64,000 nucleotides of DNA from Bog-473 sp963788585 (GTDB taxonomy: Bacteria > Actinomycetota > Acidimicrobiia > Acidimicrobiales > RAAP-2). Under the pieces are notes generated by a model. That model searched no databases. It was not told the DNA's origin and saw only the letters and a list, made by a program, of their open reading frames with translations. Numbering within the stretch: position 1 is the first letter of the stretch; each line of letters begins with the position of its first letter. Positions 38,485-47,178 of this stretch are shown here, one piece after another. The stretch covers positions 2,542,001-2,606,000 of the forward strand of contig CAWBHA010000003.1 of NCBI GenBank assembly GCA_963788585.1. The letters run 5' to 3'. The translations under genes were made by a program, and so were the position numbers.

Positions 38485-39666
38485 ATGGGAGAGCCGGTGA
38501 TCGTCGACGTCGTGCGAACCACGTTCGGCAAGAGCGGTGGGGCGCTGGCCAACTGGCACCCGGCCGACCTGCTGGGGTTCGCCCTCACCTCGTTGCTCGA
38601 ACGGACCGGCGTGGACCCCGAGCGCATCGACGACGTCATCGGCGGCTGCGTCAGCCAGGTCGGGGAGCAGAGCACGAACGTCGCCCGGAACGGCTGGGTC
38701 TCGGCGGGCCTGCCGCAGTCCGTGCCGGCCACCACGGTGGACCGCCAGTGCGGCTCGTCCCAGCAGGCCGTGCATTTCGCCGCCGCCGGGGTGGCCGCCG
38801 GCCACTACGACCTGGCCATCGCCTGCGGCGTCGAGGTGATGAGCCGGGTGCCGCTGGCCTCGAACGCGCGGGGCGGCACGGGGCCCTTCCCACCCTCGTT
38901 CATGAAGGCGGTCGACGACCGCCTGTGGACGCAGTTCCGGGTCAGCCAGGTGCTGGCGGAGCGCTACGGGATCACCCGCGAGGAGATGGACGCGTACGCG
39001 CTCGAGTCGCACCGGCGAGCGGCGAAAGTTGGGACACCAAGCACTTCGAGCGCGAGGCCATCCCCGTGCCGATCAAGGCGGAGGACGGGAGCCTCACCGG
39101 CGGACTTCCTGCGCACCGACGAGGGCATCCGCCGTGGCTCGACGATCGAGAAGCTCGCGGCCCTGCCGCCGGCACAGAGCTGGGAGCCCGACACCGCGCC
39201 CTCCATCACGGCCGGCAACTCCTCGCAGACCACCGACGGCGCCGCCGCCATGCTGATCGCGGACCGGTCGGTGGCGGAGGCGCTGGGCCTCCCGGTGCGG
39301 GCCCGCCTGGTGCACTTCGCCGTGGCGGCGGAGGACGCCGCCATCGTGCTCTCCGCCCCGGTGCCCGTGACCCACAAGCTCCTCGAGCGTTCGGGCATGA
39401 AGGTCGACGAGTTCGACGCGGTGGAGTGCAACGAGGCCTTCGCCGCCATCGCACTGATGTGGCAGAAGGAGTTCTCCTACGACAAGGAGCGCTTCAACCC
39501 GCGGGGCGGTGCCATCGCCATCGGGCACCCCCTCGGCGCCAGCGGCGTGCGCCTCATGGGGACGCTGCTCAACCACCTCGAGGCGACCGGCGGCCGCTAC
39601 GGCTACCAGACGATGTGCGAAGGCGGTGGCCAGGCCAACGGCACCGTCATCGAGCGCCTGGGCTGA
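38485..39666 (+). CDS. Acetyl-CoA acetyltransferase-type thiolase, with internal compensated frameshift
   Basis: This 393-residue thiolase has the nucleophilic Cys in DRQCGSSQQA, GGAIAIGHPLGASG with the catalytic His, and the second Cys in MCEGGGQANG. Between about 39030 and 39108 the translated residues are Ser/Arg-rich and atypical. The adjacent frame there reads WDTKHFEREAIPVPIK, the expected family sequence, so two compensating indels are likely. GAGGAGGCAG lies upstream of ATG 38485. It probably cleaves beta-ketoacyl-CoA from the acid imported by the upstream transporter. Confidence 0.88.
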   Translation: MGEPVIVDVVRTTFGKSGGALANWHPADLLGFALTSLLERTGVDPERIDDVIGGCVSQVGEQSTNVARNGWVSAGLPQSVPATTVDRQCGSSQQAVHFAAAGVAAGHYDLAIACGVEVMSRVPLASNARGGTGPFPPSFMKAVDDRLWTQFRVSQVLAERYGITREEMDAYALESHRRAAKVGTPSTSSARPSPCRSRRRTGASPADFLRTDEGIRRGSTIEKLAALPPAQSWEPDTAPSITAGNSSQTTDGAAAMLIADRSVAEALGLPVRARLVHFAVAAEDAAIVLSAPVPVTHKLLERSGMKVDEFDAVECNEAFAAIALMWQKEFSYDKERFNPRGGAIAIGHPLGASGVRLMGTLLNHLEATGGRYGYQTMCEGGGQANGTVIERLG

Positions 39667-40027
39667 CCCCGGTCTCGCTCCCCGCCGCGGCCGACTGCTC
39701 GGCCAGCAACGGCTGGACCTTGCGCGTCACGACGAGCCACTCGACCACGAATGTCAGCCCGGGGACGAGTCCGGCGCCGAACATCAAGATGATCCACGGG
39801 ATGTGGAGCCGCGCCTTCAGGGCGAGGTATCCCGCCACGACCAGATAGACGATGTAGAGGTAGCCGTGGGCGACGCCGAAGATGGCGAGCTCGGCTTTGT
39901 AGCCGCCGAACGCAATGTGCAGACCCGTGAAGAAGAAGAGCGGGATGATCAGCACGCCGACGATGTTGGCCATCAGCTGATAGCGGAAGAGCGCGCCGCG
40001 CAGTCCCCGTTCGAGGACGCGCGTCAC
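39647..40027 (-). CDS. DUF3817 membrane protein
   Basis: This 126-residue protein has three hydrophobic segments: MANIVGVLIIPLFFFTGL, HGYLYIVYLVVAGYLAL and PWIILMFGAGLVPGLTF. It fits the actinobacterial DUF3817 integral membrane family; the function is unknown. GTG 40027 overlaps the stop of the upstream membrane gene (GTGA). Its 3' end overlaps the converging thiolase by 20 bp. Confidence 0.8.
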   Translation of the reverse strand: MTRVLERGLRGALFRYQLMANIVGVLIIPLFFFTGLHIAFGGYKAELAIFGVAHGYLYIVYLVVAGYLALKARLHIPWIILMFGAGLVPGLTFVVEWLVVTRKVQPLLAEQSAAAGSETGVSPGAR

Positions 40028-40476
40028 GGCGCGCGGCGGACGACGACCGACTCGCGGTTGCGCCACGTCTTGGCCCCGTTGGCGGCCAGGTCGGCCAAGC
40101 GCGCGTTGTAGGCCGCCAGCTCGGGGTCCTCCTCGAGGGCGGGTCCCGCGGGGCCCTCGGCGAGGGTGCCGGCGGACCAGGTCGAGGCGGCCTCGACCTG
40201 CGCAGCCGCGTCGTTCTGCGCCTCTGCCTGCTGGCGACGCAATCCCTTCATCCCGACCGTTTCGTAGTCCGTGTGGATGAGCATCCACCAGAACCACAGG
40301 CCGAGGAGCCCGAAAACGGGCCACATCACCGAGTAGAGGTAGCTCAGTTGGTTGCCGTCCTCGGCCCGCGTCACCTGCCACCACGCTGCGACGGCGCAGC
40401 CCGGTACGACGACGAGCACCGCCACATGCAGCGACAGAGCCCGCTTGGACAGCCACCGTGCACGCACGTCGGCCAT
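40024..40476 (-). CDS. Small membrane protein, function unknown
   Basis: This 150-residue protein has two hydrophobic helices near residues 14-32 and 48-68, followed by a charged, Ala-rich cytoplasmic tail. It is translationally coupled to the DUF3817 gene, and such pairs recur in actinobacteria. No catalytic motif is visible. Confidence 0.75.
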   Translation of the reverse strand: MADVRARWLSKRALSLHVAVLVVVPGCAVAAWWQVTRAEDGNQLSYLYSVMWPVFGLLGLWFWWMLIHTDYETVGMKGLRRQQAEAQNDAAAQVEAASTWSAGTLAEGPAGPALEEDPELAAYNARLADLAANGAKTWRNRESVVVRRAP

Positions 40477-40523
40477 GTTACCGGCCCCCGTTCGGGCGGG
40501 GTTTTCGCCACTAGGGTGGGTCG

Positions 40524-41033
40524 GTGCTCCCCGCGGTCACTCGACCCGAGCCCCCCTGGACGGGGGACGAGCGCCCCATGCTCACCACGTGGCTCGACTA
40601 CCAGCGCGCCACGCTCTTGTGGAAGTGCGAGCGGCTCGACGGCGACGCGTTGGTGCGCCGGGGCGTGCCGCCGTCTCCGCTCAGCCTCCTCGGCATCGTG
40701 CGCCACATGACGGTCGTCGAGTGGAGCTGGTTCGAACGTGTCTTCTGCGGGAGCGGGCAGCCGTCGCCGATCTCGCTGGCGCAGGATCGCGACGCGGACT
40801 TCAACGACCTCGACGCGGCGCGGGCGATGGACGACATCGAGGCGTTCCAGCGCCAGTGTGACGCGTCGCGTCGCATCGCCGACGCGGCCCCGAGCCTCGA
40901 CCAGGTGGCGGCGTCGGCCAAGGTGCAGGCTTCGCTGCGCTGGATCATGATCCACATGATCGAGGAGTACGCGCGGCACAACGGGCACGCCGACCTCCTG
41001 CGCGAGCGCATCGACGGGGCGGTGGGGGAGTGA
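40524..41033 (+). CDS. DinB/DUF664-family protein (mycothiol-dependent type)
   Basis: This 169-residue four-helix-bundle protein has the likely metal His residues in IVRHMTVVEWSW and IHMIEEYARHNGHADLLRE (shown here in parts: RHM and EEYARHNGH). Members act as thiol-dependent S-transferases or isomerases, with mycothiol the usual thiol in actinobacteria. Its stop overlaps the GTG of the next gene. Confidence 0.85.
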   Translation: MLPAVTRPEPPWTGDERPMLTTWLDYQRATLLWKCERLDGDALVRRGVPPSPLSLLGIVRHMTVVEWSWFERVFCGSGQPSPISLAQDRDADFNDLDAARAMDDIEAFQRQCDASRRIADAAPSLDQVAASAKVQASLRWIMIHMIEEYARHNGHADLLRERIDGAVGE

Positions 41034-41539
41034 GCGGCGCGGACGCGTGCGATGGGAACGGTCTCCCGGCGAACGGCCGGGCCGGAGCCATCAGCACCGT
41101 CCACCGCTACGAGTTGCCGTTGCCCCGGACGGAGGTCTGGGGGCTGATCGGTGAGGTGGGCAACTACCGGGGCTGGTGGCCCTGGCTGCGCGCGTTCGAG
41201 GGCACGGCCCTGGCGGAGGGCGAGGAATGGCGGTGCGAGGTGCGGCCACCGGTGCCCTACCCCGTGCGGTTCCGGGTGGCCATCGGGCACATCGAGGCTC
41301 CGGCGTTGGTGCAGGCCGAGGTGCGCGGCGACGTCGTCGGGGACGCCCTCCTCACCCTGGACGAGGCCGCGGGTGGGTGCGTGGCCACGCTGCGCAGCTC
41401 GTTGGCGCCGGGGAACGCCGCACTCCAGCTCGTCTCCCGTTTTGCCGCGCCGATTGCCAAGTTCGGGCACGACTGGGTCCTCGACTCCGGGGCCCGGCAA
41501 TTCATCGCCCGGGCGGTGGTCCCCGTCGCGGACGACTAG
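41030..41539 (+). CDS. SRPBCC-family protein
   Basis: This 169-residue START-like protein has HRYELPLPRTEVWGLIGEV and WWPWLRAFEGTALAEG, typical of polyketide-cyclase/dehydrase proteins that bind lipids. GTG 41030 overlaps the DinB stop (GTGA), so the two are co-translated. The ligand is unknown. Confidence 0.8.
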   Translation: MSGADACDGNGLPANGRAGAISTVHRYELPLPRTEVWGLIGEVGNYRGWWPWLRAFEGTALAEGEEWRCEVRPPVPYPVRFRVAIGHIEAPALVQAEVRGDVVGDALLTLDEAAGGCVATLRSSLAPGNAALQLVSRFAAPIAKFGHDWVLDSGARQFIARAVVPVADD

Positions 41540-41549
41540 ACACCCCGGC

Positions 41550-42401
41550 ATGAAGTTCTCGGTCCGCCAGATCCTGGCCTCGGCCGCCGGTGCGGTCATC
41601 GCCGCCCTCATCGCCTCGTCGTTCGGCGTCAAGGGGACGATCGTCGGGGTCGCCATCGGCTCGGTCGCCGCGACGACGGGCACCGCCCTCGTCGCCCAGT
41701 CGATCGATCGTGGACACAAGGCGGTGCGGCAGGTGGTCCAGGACCCCAAATCCCCACCGCTGCTCCGCCGCCTGGGGTCGACGGGGACCGCCGGGGGGAG
41801 CTCCGACGACGCCGACGACGCCGCCTCGGCACCCACCGAGGCCGTCGCGTCGGCGCACGATCCGACCGCGGAGATGACGTCGGGGGCCGCGACTGCCGAG
41901 GAGACCCAGCGCCTCGAGGTCCGGGCCGCGGCCGGTGCGCCGGCCACCGAGCGCCTCGCGGCCAGCGCCGGCCCGGGCCGACCGTCGTCCGGGCGCGGCG
42001 CCGCAACGGCCGGAGGGTCGAGGCGGTTCACGTGGCGGATGATCGCCGGGACGGCGGCGATCGTGTTCGTGATCGCGCTCTTGTTCATCACGGCGGTGGA
42101 GCTCATCTCGGGGCAGCCGCTGGCGGCCATCTTCGGCGGCCCGGACAGCGGCACCACGCTCCACAACATCGTGTCACCGTCGCCACCGCCGGCGTCGACC
42201 ACCACGACGTCCACCGTCCCCGCGACCAGCACCACCACGTCGACCACGACGAGCGCCTCGACGAGCACGACGACGACCACGACCGCGCCGAAGGCGACCT
42301 CGACGACCGCCGCCCCGACCTCCAGTACCACCACCACGACCACCACGGGGCCGGGGTCGGCGAAAGCGACGACGACCACCTCGGCCGCTACCAGCCCTTG
42401 A
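41550..42401 (+). CDS. Membrane protein with Thr-rich tail, function unknown
   Basis: This 283-residue protein has an N-terminal hydrophobic segment (residues 8-50), a charged linker, a second transmembrane helix (MIAGTAAIVFVIALLFITAV) and a C-terminal tail of about 70 residues made almost only of Thr, Ser, Ala and Pro. The tail looks like an extracytoplasmic, possibly glycosylated stalk. ATG 41550 lies 10 nt after the SRPBCC gene. It overlaps the converging crotonase gene by 14 bp. Confidence 0.75.
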   Translation: MKFSVRQILASAAGAVIAALIASSFGVKGTIVGVAIGSVAATTGTALVAQSIDRGHKAVRQVVQDPKSPPLLRRLGSTGTAGGSSDDADDAASAPTEAVASAHDPTAEMTSGAATAEETQRLEVRAAAGAPATERLAASAGPGRPSSGRGAATAGGSRRFTWRMIAGTAAIVFVIALLFITAVELISGQPLAAIFGGPDSGTTLHNIVSPSPPPASTTTTSTVPATSTTTSTTTSASTSTTTTTTAPKATSTTAAPTSSTTTTTTTGPGSAKATTTTSAATSP

Positions 42402-43233
42402 AGTCGGCCTCCCGGCGCTCCACGAAGCTGGCGATGCCCTCCTGCGAGTCCATCGTGTGGGTGACGATCTCCTGGCCGAGCGCCTCGTCGTAGAGGGAGG
42501 TCGCCCGGTCGACGTCGAGGGCGCGGTTGGTGAGCCACTTGGCGATCCAGATGGCCTTGGTCGGCGCCTTGGCCAACCGGTCCGCCATCTCGGCGACCGT
42601 GGCCCGCAGCTCGGCCCGTGGTACCAGGCGGTTGACCAGCCCGATCCGGTAGGCCTCGGCCGCAGGGACGTCGTCGCCGAAGAAGAAGAGCTCCTTCGCC
42701 TTCTGGATCCCCACCAAGCGGGTCAGGATCCAGGCCCCGCCGGCATCGGGGGCGATGCCGCGCCGGATGAAGACCTCGACGAACTTGGCCTCCTCGGCCA
42801 TCACGACGAGGTCGCAGGCCAGGGCCAGGTGCATGCCACCCCCGGCCGCGGTGCCGTTGACCCCGGCGATCACGGGTTTCTCGCAGTCGAGGATGGCGGT
42901 CACCAGGGCCTGCCAGCCGTCCCGGATCATGCGGGATCCTTCGCCGGCGACGTTGTCGGGTGCATCGTCGGGCCTGGGACGCGCCGCGAGGCGCCCGCCG
43001 CGCAGGTCCGCACCGCTGCAGAAGGCCTTGTCGCCCGCGGCCGTGATGACGACGACGCGGACGAACAGGTCGCCCGACGCATCGCGTACCCACGCCGCGA
43101 CCTGGTCGCGCATGTGCTGGGTCAGGGCGTTCCCGGCGTCGGGACGGTTGAGGGTGATCCAGCAGATGCCGTCGTCGATCCGCCGCGTCAGGTCGTCGCC
43201 GATCGGGTCTGCCGTCGTGGTCGTCTCGCTCAT
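42388..43233 (-). CDS. Crotonase-family enoyl-CoA hydratase/isomerase (PaaG-like active site)
   Basis: This 281-residue crotonase has the oxyanion-hole elements FCSGADLRGG and NGTAAGGGMHLALACDL. Both Glu residues used by classic hydratases are absent (GGGMHL in place of GGGCEL, and F where QPE has Glu). An Asp is present in GIAPDAGGAW, as in PaaG-type isomerases, so isomerisation of a double bond or ring is more likely than hydration. It is transcribed towards the Thr-rich gene. Confidence 0.88.
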   Translation of the reverse strand: MSETTTTADPIGDDLTRRIDDGICWITLNRPDAGNALTQHMRDQVAAWVRDASGDLFVRVVVITAAGDKAFCSGADLRGGRLAARPRPDDAPDNVAGEGSRMIRDGWQALVTAILDCEKPVIAGVNGTAAGGGMHLALACDLVVMAEEAKFVEVFIRRGIAPDAGGAWILTRLVGIQKAKELFFFGDDVPAAEAYRIGLVNRLVPRAELRATVAEMADRLAKAPTKAIWIAKWLTNRALDVDRATSLYDEALGQEIVTHTMDSQEGIASFVERREADFKGW

Positions 43234-43411
43234 CGGTCTCCTTGCGCCTCGGGCACGGCCGCCGGGATGGCATCGGATCGGCCCGGGTCGTTAGGCCAGC
43301 ACGACGAGGCCGTCCGCCGCAACTGCTGGTGGATTCGGGGGCCTTCGTGGCCGAGAGCGACGGCCGAGGCCGCCGCGGGCCCGCCGCGGCGGTCCTCGTA
43401 ACCTGGCCCCG

Positions 43412-44464
43412 ATGCCCGCGCCCTACGACCTGTCCCGAGAAGAGCTGGCCCGGATCCTTCGGGACGCCCCCGCCTACCGGGCCCGCCAGGTCTGGGACGC
43501 GCTCCATGCCCGGCTGCAGCGGCCCGAGGAGATGACCGAATTGCCTGTCGCGCTGCGCGGCGAGTTGGCCGAGGCGCTGCCGCCGGCCCTCCACGAGGTG
43601 TCGCGCCGGGAGGCGGACCGAGGAGAGACGACCAAGTGGTTGTGGCGGCTGCACGACGGCGCTCGGGTCGAGACGGTGCTCATGCGCTACCCCGACCGCG
43701 TGACCGTGTGCGTCTCGACCCAGGCCGGCTGTGCCATGGCGTGCCAGTTCTGTGCGACGGGCCAAGCGGGGTTCCAGCGCCACCTGAGCCAGGGCGAGAT
43801 CGTGGAACAGGTGGTGGCCGCCATGCGGGAGGCCAGGCCGCGGCGCGTCTCCAACGTCGTCTTCATGGGGATGGGGGAACCCCTGGCCAACTACGACCGG
43901 GTCTGGGGCGCGGTGGTGCGGCTCCACGGCGACATCGGCCTCTCGGCCCGCCACCTGACGCTCTCGACGGTGGGGATCGTGCCCGGCATCCGCCGCCTCG
44001 CGGACGAAGCACTGCCGGTCAACCTGGCCGTGTCGCTGCACGCGGCGAACGACCGCCTGCGCGACGAGCTGGTGCCCATCAACCGTCGCTATCCGCTGTC
44101 GCAGCTCGCCGAGGCGTGCGCGGCCTACGTCTCGGCGAGCGGCCGGCGTCTCTCCATCGAATGGGCGCTGATCGGCGGCGTCAACGACCGGGGCAGCGAT
44201 GCCGCCGAGCTGGCATCCTTCGCCCGTCCGCTCGGCGCGCACGTGAACCTGATCCCGCTCAACCCGACTCCGGGCTATCCGGTGGTGGGCTCGTCGCCGG
44301 ACCGGGTGCGGCATTTCCGTGACGAGCTGCGCGCGCGTGGAGTGAACGCGACGATCCGCGTCACACGGGGGGTCGAGATCGATGCCGCGTGCGGGCAGCT
44401 CGCCGCGTCGGCCTCGAGCTCGGCAGGGGTTCTGCGATTGCTCCCGGACGCCCCGGCTCGCTAG
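43412..44464 (+). CDS. rlmN: 23S rRNA (adenine2503-C2)-methyltransferase RlmN
   Basis: This 350-residue radical-SAM enzyme has the Cys motif CAMACQFC near residue 108 for its 4Fe-4S cluster, GMGEPLANYD, and a late Cys in DAACGQLA for the methyl-transfer mechanism. It methylates A2503 of 23S rRNA and the equivalent position in some tRNAs. It is a housekeeping gene unrelated to its catabolic neighbours. Confidence 0.95.
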   Translation: MPAPYDLSREELARILRDAPAYRARQVWDALHARLQRPEEMTELPVALRGELAEALPPALHEVSRREADRGETTKWLWRLHDGARVETVLMRYPDRVTVCVSTQAGCAMACQFCATGQAGFQRHLSQGEIVEQVVAAMREARPRRVSNVVFMGMGEPLANYDRVWGAVVRLHGDIGLSARHLTLSTVGIVPGIRRLADEALPVNLAVSLHAANDRLRDELVPINRRYPLSQLAEACAAYVSASGRRLSIEWALIGGVNDRGSDAAELASFARPLGAHVNLIPLNPTPGYPVVGSSPDRVRHFRDELRARGVNATIRVTRGVEIDAACGQLAASASSSAGVLRLLPDAPAR

Positions 44465-44473
44465 AACATCGTT

Positions 44474-44800
44474 ATGGCACGCGCGCCGCGTTCCGGGGTC
44501 ACGCGCCCCTCGGTGTACTGGTTCCTCCTCCTCGACGGCGGCATCGTCGTCCTGGCCAAGCTGGCCCTCAGCCGAACCGCCTACCGGAAGGCGGGCGAGA
44601 TCGCCGGCGGTGCGTTGCCGCCCCGCGAGGTGCTCCAGTCGATGCTCGTCGGGACCGCGATCATCCACACCGCCGAGTCCCTCGTCGCCGGGCGCCTGGC
44701 TCGCCGCCGGGGCCTGCCGGCCCGGGGCTGGCGACTGCAGACGTTCATCGTCGGCTTCCCATCGCTCCTGGCGTTGCGCAAGAGCCGGCGCAAGGACTGA
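44474..44800 (+). CDS. Small membrane protein (DUF4499-like)
   Basis: This 108-residue protein has two hydrophobic stretches (WFLLLDGGIVVLAKLAL and LVGTAIIHTAESLVAG) and a basic C-terminus. It starts 9 nt after rlmN and is probably co-transcribed. The family assignment is tentative and the function unknown. Confidence 0.65.
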   Translation: MARAPRSGVTRPSVYWFLLLDGGIVVLAKLALSRTAYRKAGEIAGGALPPREVLQSMLVGTAIIHTAESLVAGRLARRRGLPARGWRLQTFIVGFPSLLALRKSRRKD

Positions 44801-44840
44801 GGGAGCCCGACTTTCCCCGCCTCCTGCGACCGCAGGTGGG

Positions 44841-45653
44841 TCAGCGGTTCTTCCAGTTGGGTGCCCGCTTCTCCGCGAAGGCGAGCGGCCCCTCCTTGGC
44901 GTCCTCGCTGCTGAAGACCTCGCCGGAGAGCTCGGACTCGATCCGGTAGGCCTCCTTCATGTCCGTGGCCAGGCCGCGCAGCGCGGACTCCTTCGTCTTG
45001 CGGATGGCGAAGGGCCCGTTCGCCGTGATGCGGCGCGCGTAGTCGTAGGCGCGCTCCATCAGGTCGGCGGGCCGGCACACCTCGTTGAGCACGCCCATCT
45101 CGTAGGCGCGCTGCGCCGGTATCTGGTCGGCGCAGAGGAGCAGCTCCATGGCCGCGGGCCACGGGACCTGACGGGGCAGGCGCACCGTGGTGCCGCCGCC
45201 GGCGAACAGGCCGCGCTTGGGCTCCATCACGGCGAAGGTGGCGGTGTCGCTGGCCACCCGGAGGTCGGTGCCACCCAGCATCTCCATGCCGCCGGCGACG
45301 CAGGTGCCGTTGACGGCCGCGATGATCGGCTTGTAGAGCTTTGTTCCCCGTAGGACCGCCTTGACGCCGTCGTCGAGCCTGTACCCCCCGAGCTCGTCCG
45401 GATGCTGCCCCGCCTGCATCTTGCTCTGCAGCTCGGTGATCTGGGGGATGTAGGTCTTCAGGTCCGCCCCGACGCAGAAGTCCTTCCCGACGCCGGTGAC
45501 GATGGCGACGTAGGCGTTGTCGTCGTCACCGAAGCGGTCCCAGGCCGAGCGCAGCTGGAAGAAGTGCTCCATGTCGAGCGAGTTGCGCGCCTCGGGACGG
45601 TTGATGGTGATGGTGACGATGTGGTCGTCACCGGCGACGTAATCGATCGGCAT
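44841..45653 (-). CDS. Enoyl-CoA hydratase/isomerase family protein
   Basis: This 270-residue crotonase has FCVGADLKTY (oxyanion hole), CVAGGMEML with the first catalytic Glu, and FAVMEPKRG with the second. Both hydratase glutamates are present, so trans-2-enoyl-CoA hydration is plausible. It lies 69 nt downstream of the amidohydrolase on the same strand and may share its transcript. Confidence 0.9.
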   Translation of the reverse strand: MPIDYVAGDDHIVTITINRPEARNSLDMEHFFQLRSAWDRFGDDDNAYVAIVTGVGKDFCVGADLKTYIPQITELQSKMQAGQHPDELGGYRLDDGVKAVLRGTKLYKPIIAAVNGTCVAGGMEMLGGTDLRVASDTATFAVMEPKRGLFAGGGTTVRLPRQVPWPAAMELLLCADQIPAQRAYEMGVLNEVCRPADLMERAYDYARRITANGPFAIRKTKESALRGLATDMKEAYRIESELSGEVFSSEDAKEGPLAFAEKRAPNWKNR

Positions 45654-45722
45654 GGGCTCCGCTGCTCGGCTGTGGTGGGTGGGACGGCACGGTCGGCGCG
45701 TGGTGGACCCGCGCCGCAGACC

Positions 45723-47012
45723 TCAGTCGTCGCTGAGGCGCGTGGTGAAACTGCTGACGCTCACGATGCCCTTGTCGTTGACGCTCGTCTGCCCCCGCGC
45801 CCGCGAGACCAGCGCAGTGTCGACGTCGGCCGCCTCGGCCCGCAACGCTGCCACGGTGCACTTCTCGCGTGCACGCACGCTGAACGGGTCGAACTGAAAG
45901 TGCTTCATGGCGTTGCGGTGCGTGATCTTGTCGATGTCCTCGTCCGACACGCCGTCGAGATACTTCATGAGCAGCTCGGGGGACTGTGGCCACGTCGAAT
46001 CCGAGTGCGGGTAGTCGCACTCCCACGTGATGTTGTCGATGTTGAGGAACTCTCGGCTCTGGACACCGAAGGCGTCGTCGATGAAGCAGGTGATGACGCG
46101 GTCCTTGAAGACCTGGCTCGGCAGCTGGTCTCCGAAGTCCTGACCGGTCCACTTGCGGTGGTGCTCGTAGACGTAGTCGATGCGCTCCAGGGCGTAGGGG
46201 ATCCAGCCGATGCCGCCCTCGGAGAGGGCGAAGTGCAGGTCCTTGTACTTGCGCAGGACGGGCGACCAGACGAGGTCGGCGGCCGCCTGCACCATGTTGA
46301 TCGGTTGCAGGCTGATCATCACGTCGATGGGCGCCTCGACCGAGGTCATGAGGATCTGCGAGGAAGAGCCCAGGTGCATGCAGACGACGGTGCCCTCGTC
46401 GGCGCAGGCCGTCCAGAAGGGGTCCCAGTGCTCGTTGTGCAGCGAGGGCCAGCCGAGCTTCTCGGGGTTCTCCGAGAAGGTGACGGCGTGGCAGCCCTTC
46501 TTGGCCACCCGGCGCACCTCCTCGGCGCCCAGCTCGGGGTCCCAGATCACCGGGATGGAGAGCGGGATGAAGCGGCCGGGCTCGGCCCCGCACCACCGGT
46601 CGATGTGCCAGTCGTTGTAGGCGCGCACCATGGCGAGCGCCTCGTCCTTGTCCTCGCGCCGCGCGAAGAGCTGGCCGCAGAACTGCGGGAAGGAGGGAAA
46701 GCACATGGATCCGAGCACGCCGTTGACCGACATGTCGCGGACCCGCTCGTGCACGTCCCAGCAACCGACCCGCATGTCCTCGAGCGACGTGGGCTCGATC
46801 CCGTACTCCTCGGGCGGCCGCCCCACCACCGCGTTCAGCCCGACGTTCGGGATCTGGTTGCCGTCGTAGAGCCAGACGTCGGTGCCGTCATCCCGGCGGA
46901 CGAGCTTGGGCGCCTTGTCCTGATACTTGGCGGGCAGCAACCCGTCGAACATCCCCCTGGGCTCGATGACATGGTCGTCGACGCTGACCAGGATCATGTC
47001 CTCAGTGCGCAT
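45723..47012 (-). CDS. Amidohydrolase family 2 (TIM-barrel) protein
   Basis: This 429-residue protein has the metal ligands in SVDDHVIEP at the N-terminus, CMHLGSSS in the middle and ECDYPHSDSTWP near residue 345, as in the aminocarboxymuconate-semialdehyde decarboxylase-like amidohydrolases. Such enzymes decarboxylate or hydrolyse ring-derived acids. GGGGAGG lies 6 nt before ATG 47012. With the adjacent crotonase it may form a step in ring degradation. Confidence 0.88.
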   Translation of the reverse strand: MRTEDMILVSVDDHVIEPRGMFDGLLPAKYQDKAPKLVRRDDGTDVWLYDGNQIPNVGLNAVVGRPPEEYGIEPTSLEDMRVGCWDVHERVRDMSVNGVLGSMCFPSFPQFCGQLFARREDKDEALAMVRAYNDWHIDRWCGAEPGRFIPLSIPVIWDPELGAEEVRRVAKKGCHAVTFSENPEKLGWPSLHNEHWDPFWTACADEGTVVCMHLGSSSQILMTSVEAPIDVMISLQPINMVQAAADLVWSPVLRKYKDLHFALSEGGIGWIPYALERIDYVYEHHRKWTGQDFGDQLPSQVFKDRVITCFIDDAFGVQSREFLNIDNITWECDYPHSDSTWPQSPELLMKYLDGVSDEDIDKITHRNAMKHFQFDPFSVRAREKCTVAALRAEAADVDTALVSRARGQTSVNDKGIVSVSSFTTRLSDD

Positions 47013-47071
47013 TCCGTCCTCCCCTTCTGCACGATCTGCCCCGGGGTGTGCCGCGGCATCTCCGGCGTTTC

Positions 47072-47089
47072 CCTGACACCGACGTCACC
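47072..47089. promoter_or_regulatory. Degenerate TGAC-N6-GTCA site upstream of amidohydrolase
   Basis: CCTGACACCGACGTCACC keeps the TGAC-N6-GTCA core but loses symmetry in the outer bases. It lies 59 nt upstream of the amidohydrolase start. Confidence 0.4.
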
Positions 47090-47178
47090 CACTGTAGGCG
47101 CCTGGTCCACCGGGAGTGCGAAGCGGGGGAGCGAAGGGCAGCACGGACACCGGCCACGCGGGCCGAAGAAAGGGAGCC

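Noticed and set aside
42180..42400. ACC/ACG-rich repetitive DNA considered as a mobile or CRISPR-like repeat
   Set aside because: It is the coding sequence of a Thr-rich protein tail with no regular unit or spacer structure.
40598..44668. A 1,356-codon minus-strand open frame
   Set aside because: It runs antisense or out of frame through DinB, SRPBCC, crotonase and rlmN, all with recognised motifs. The length is a G+C artefact.
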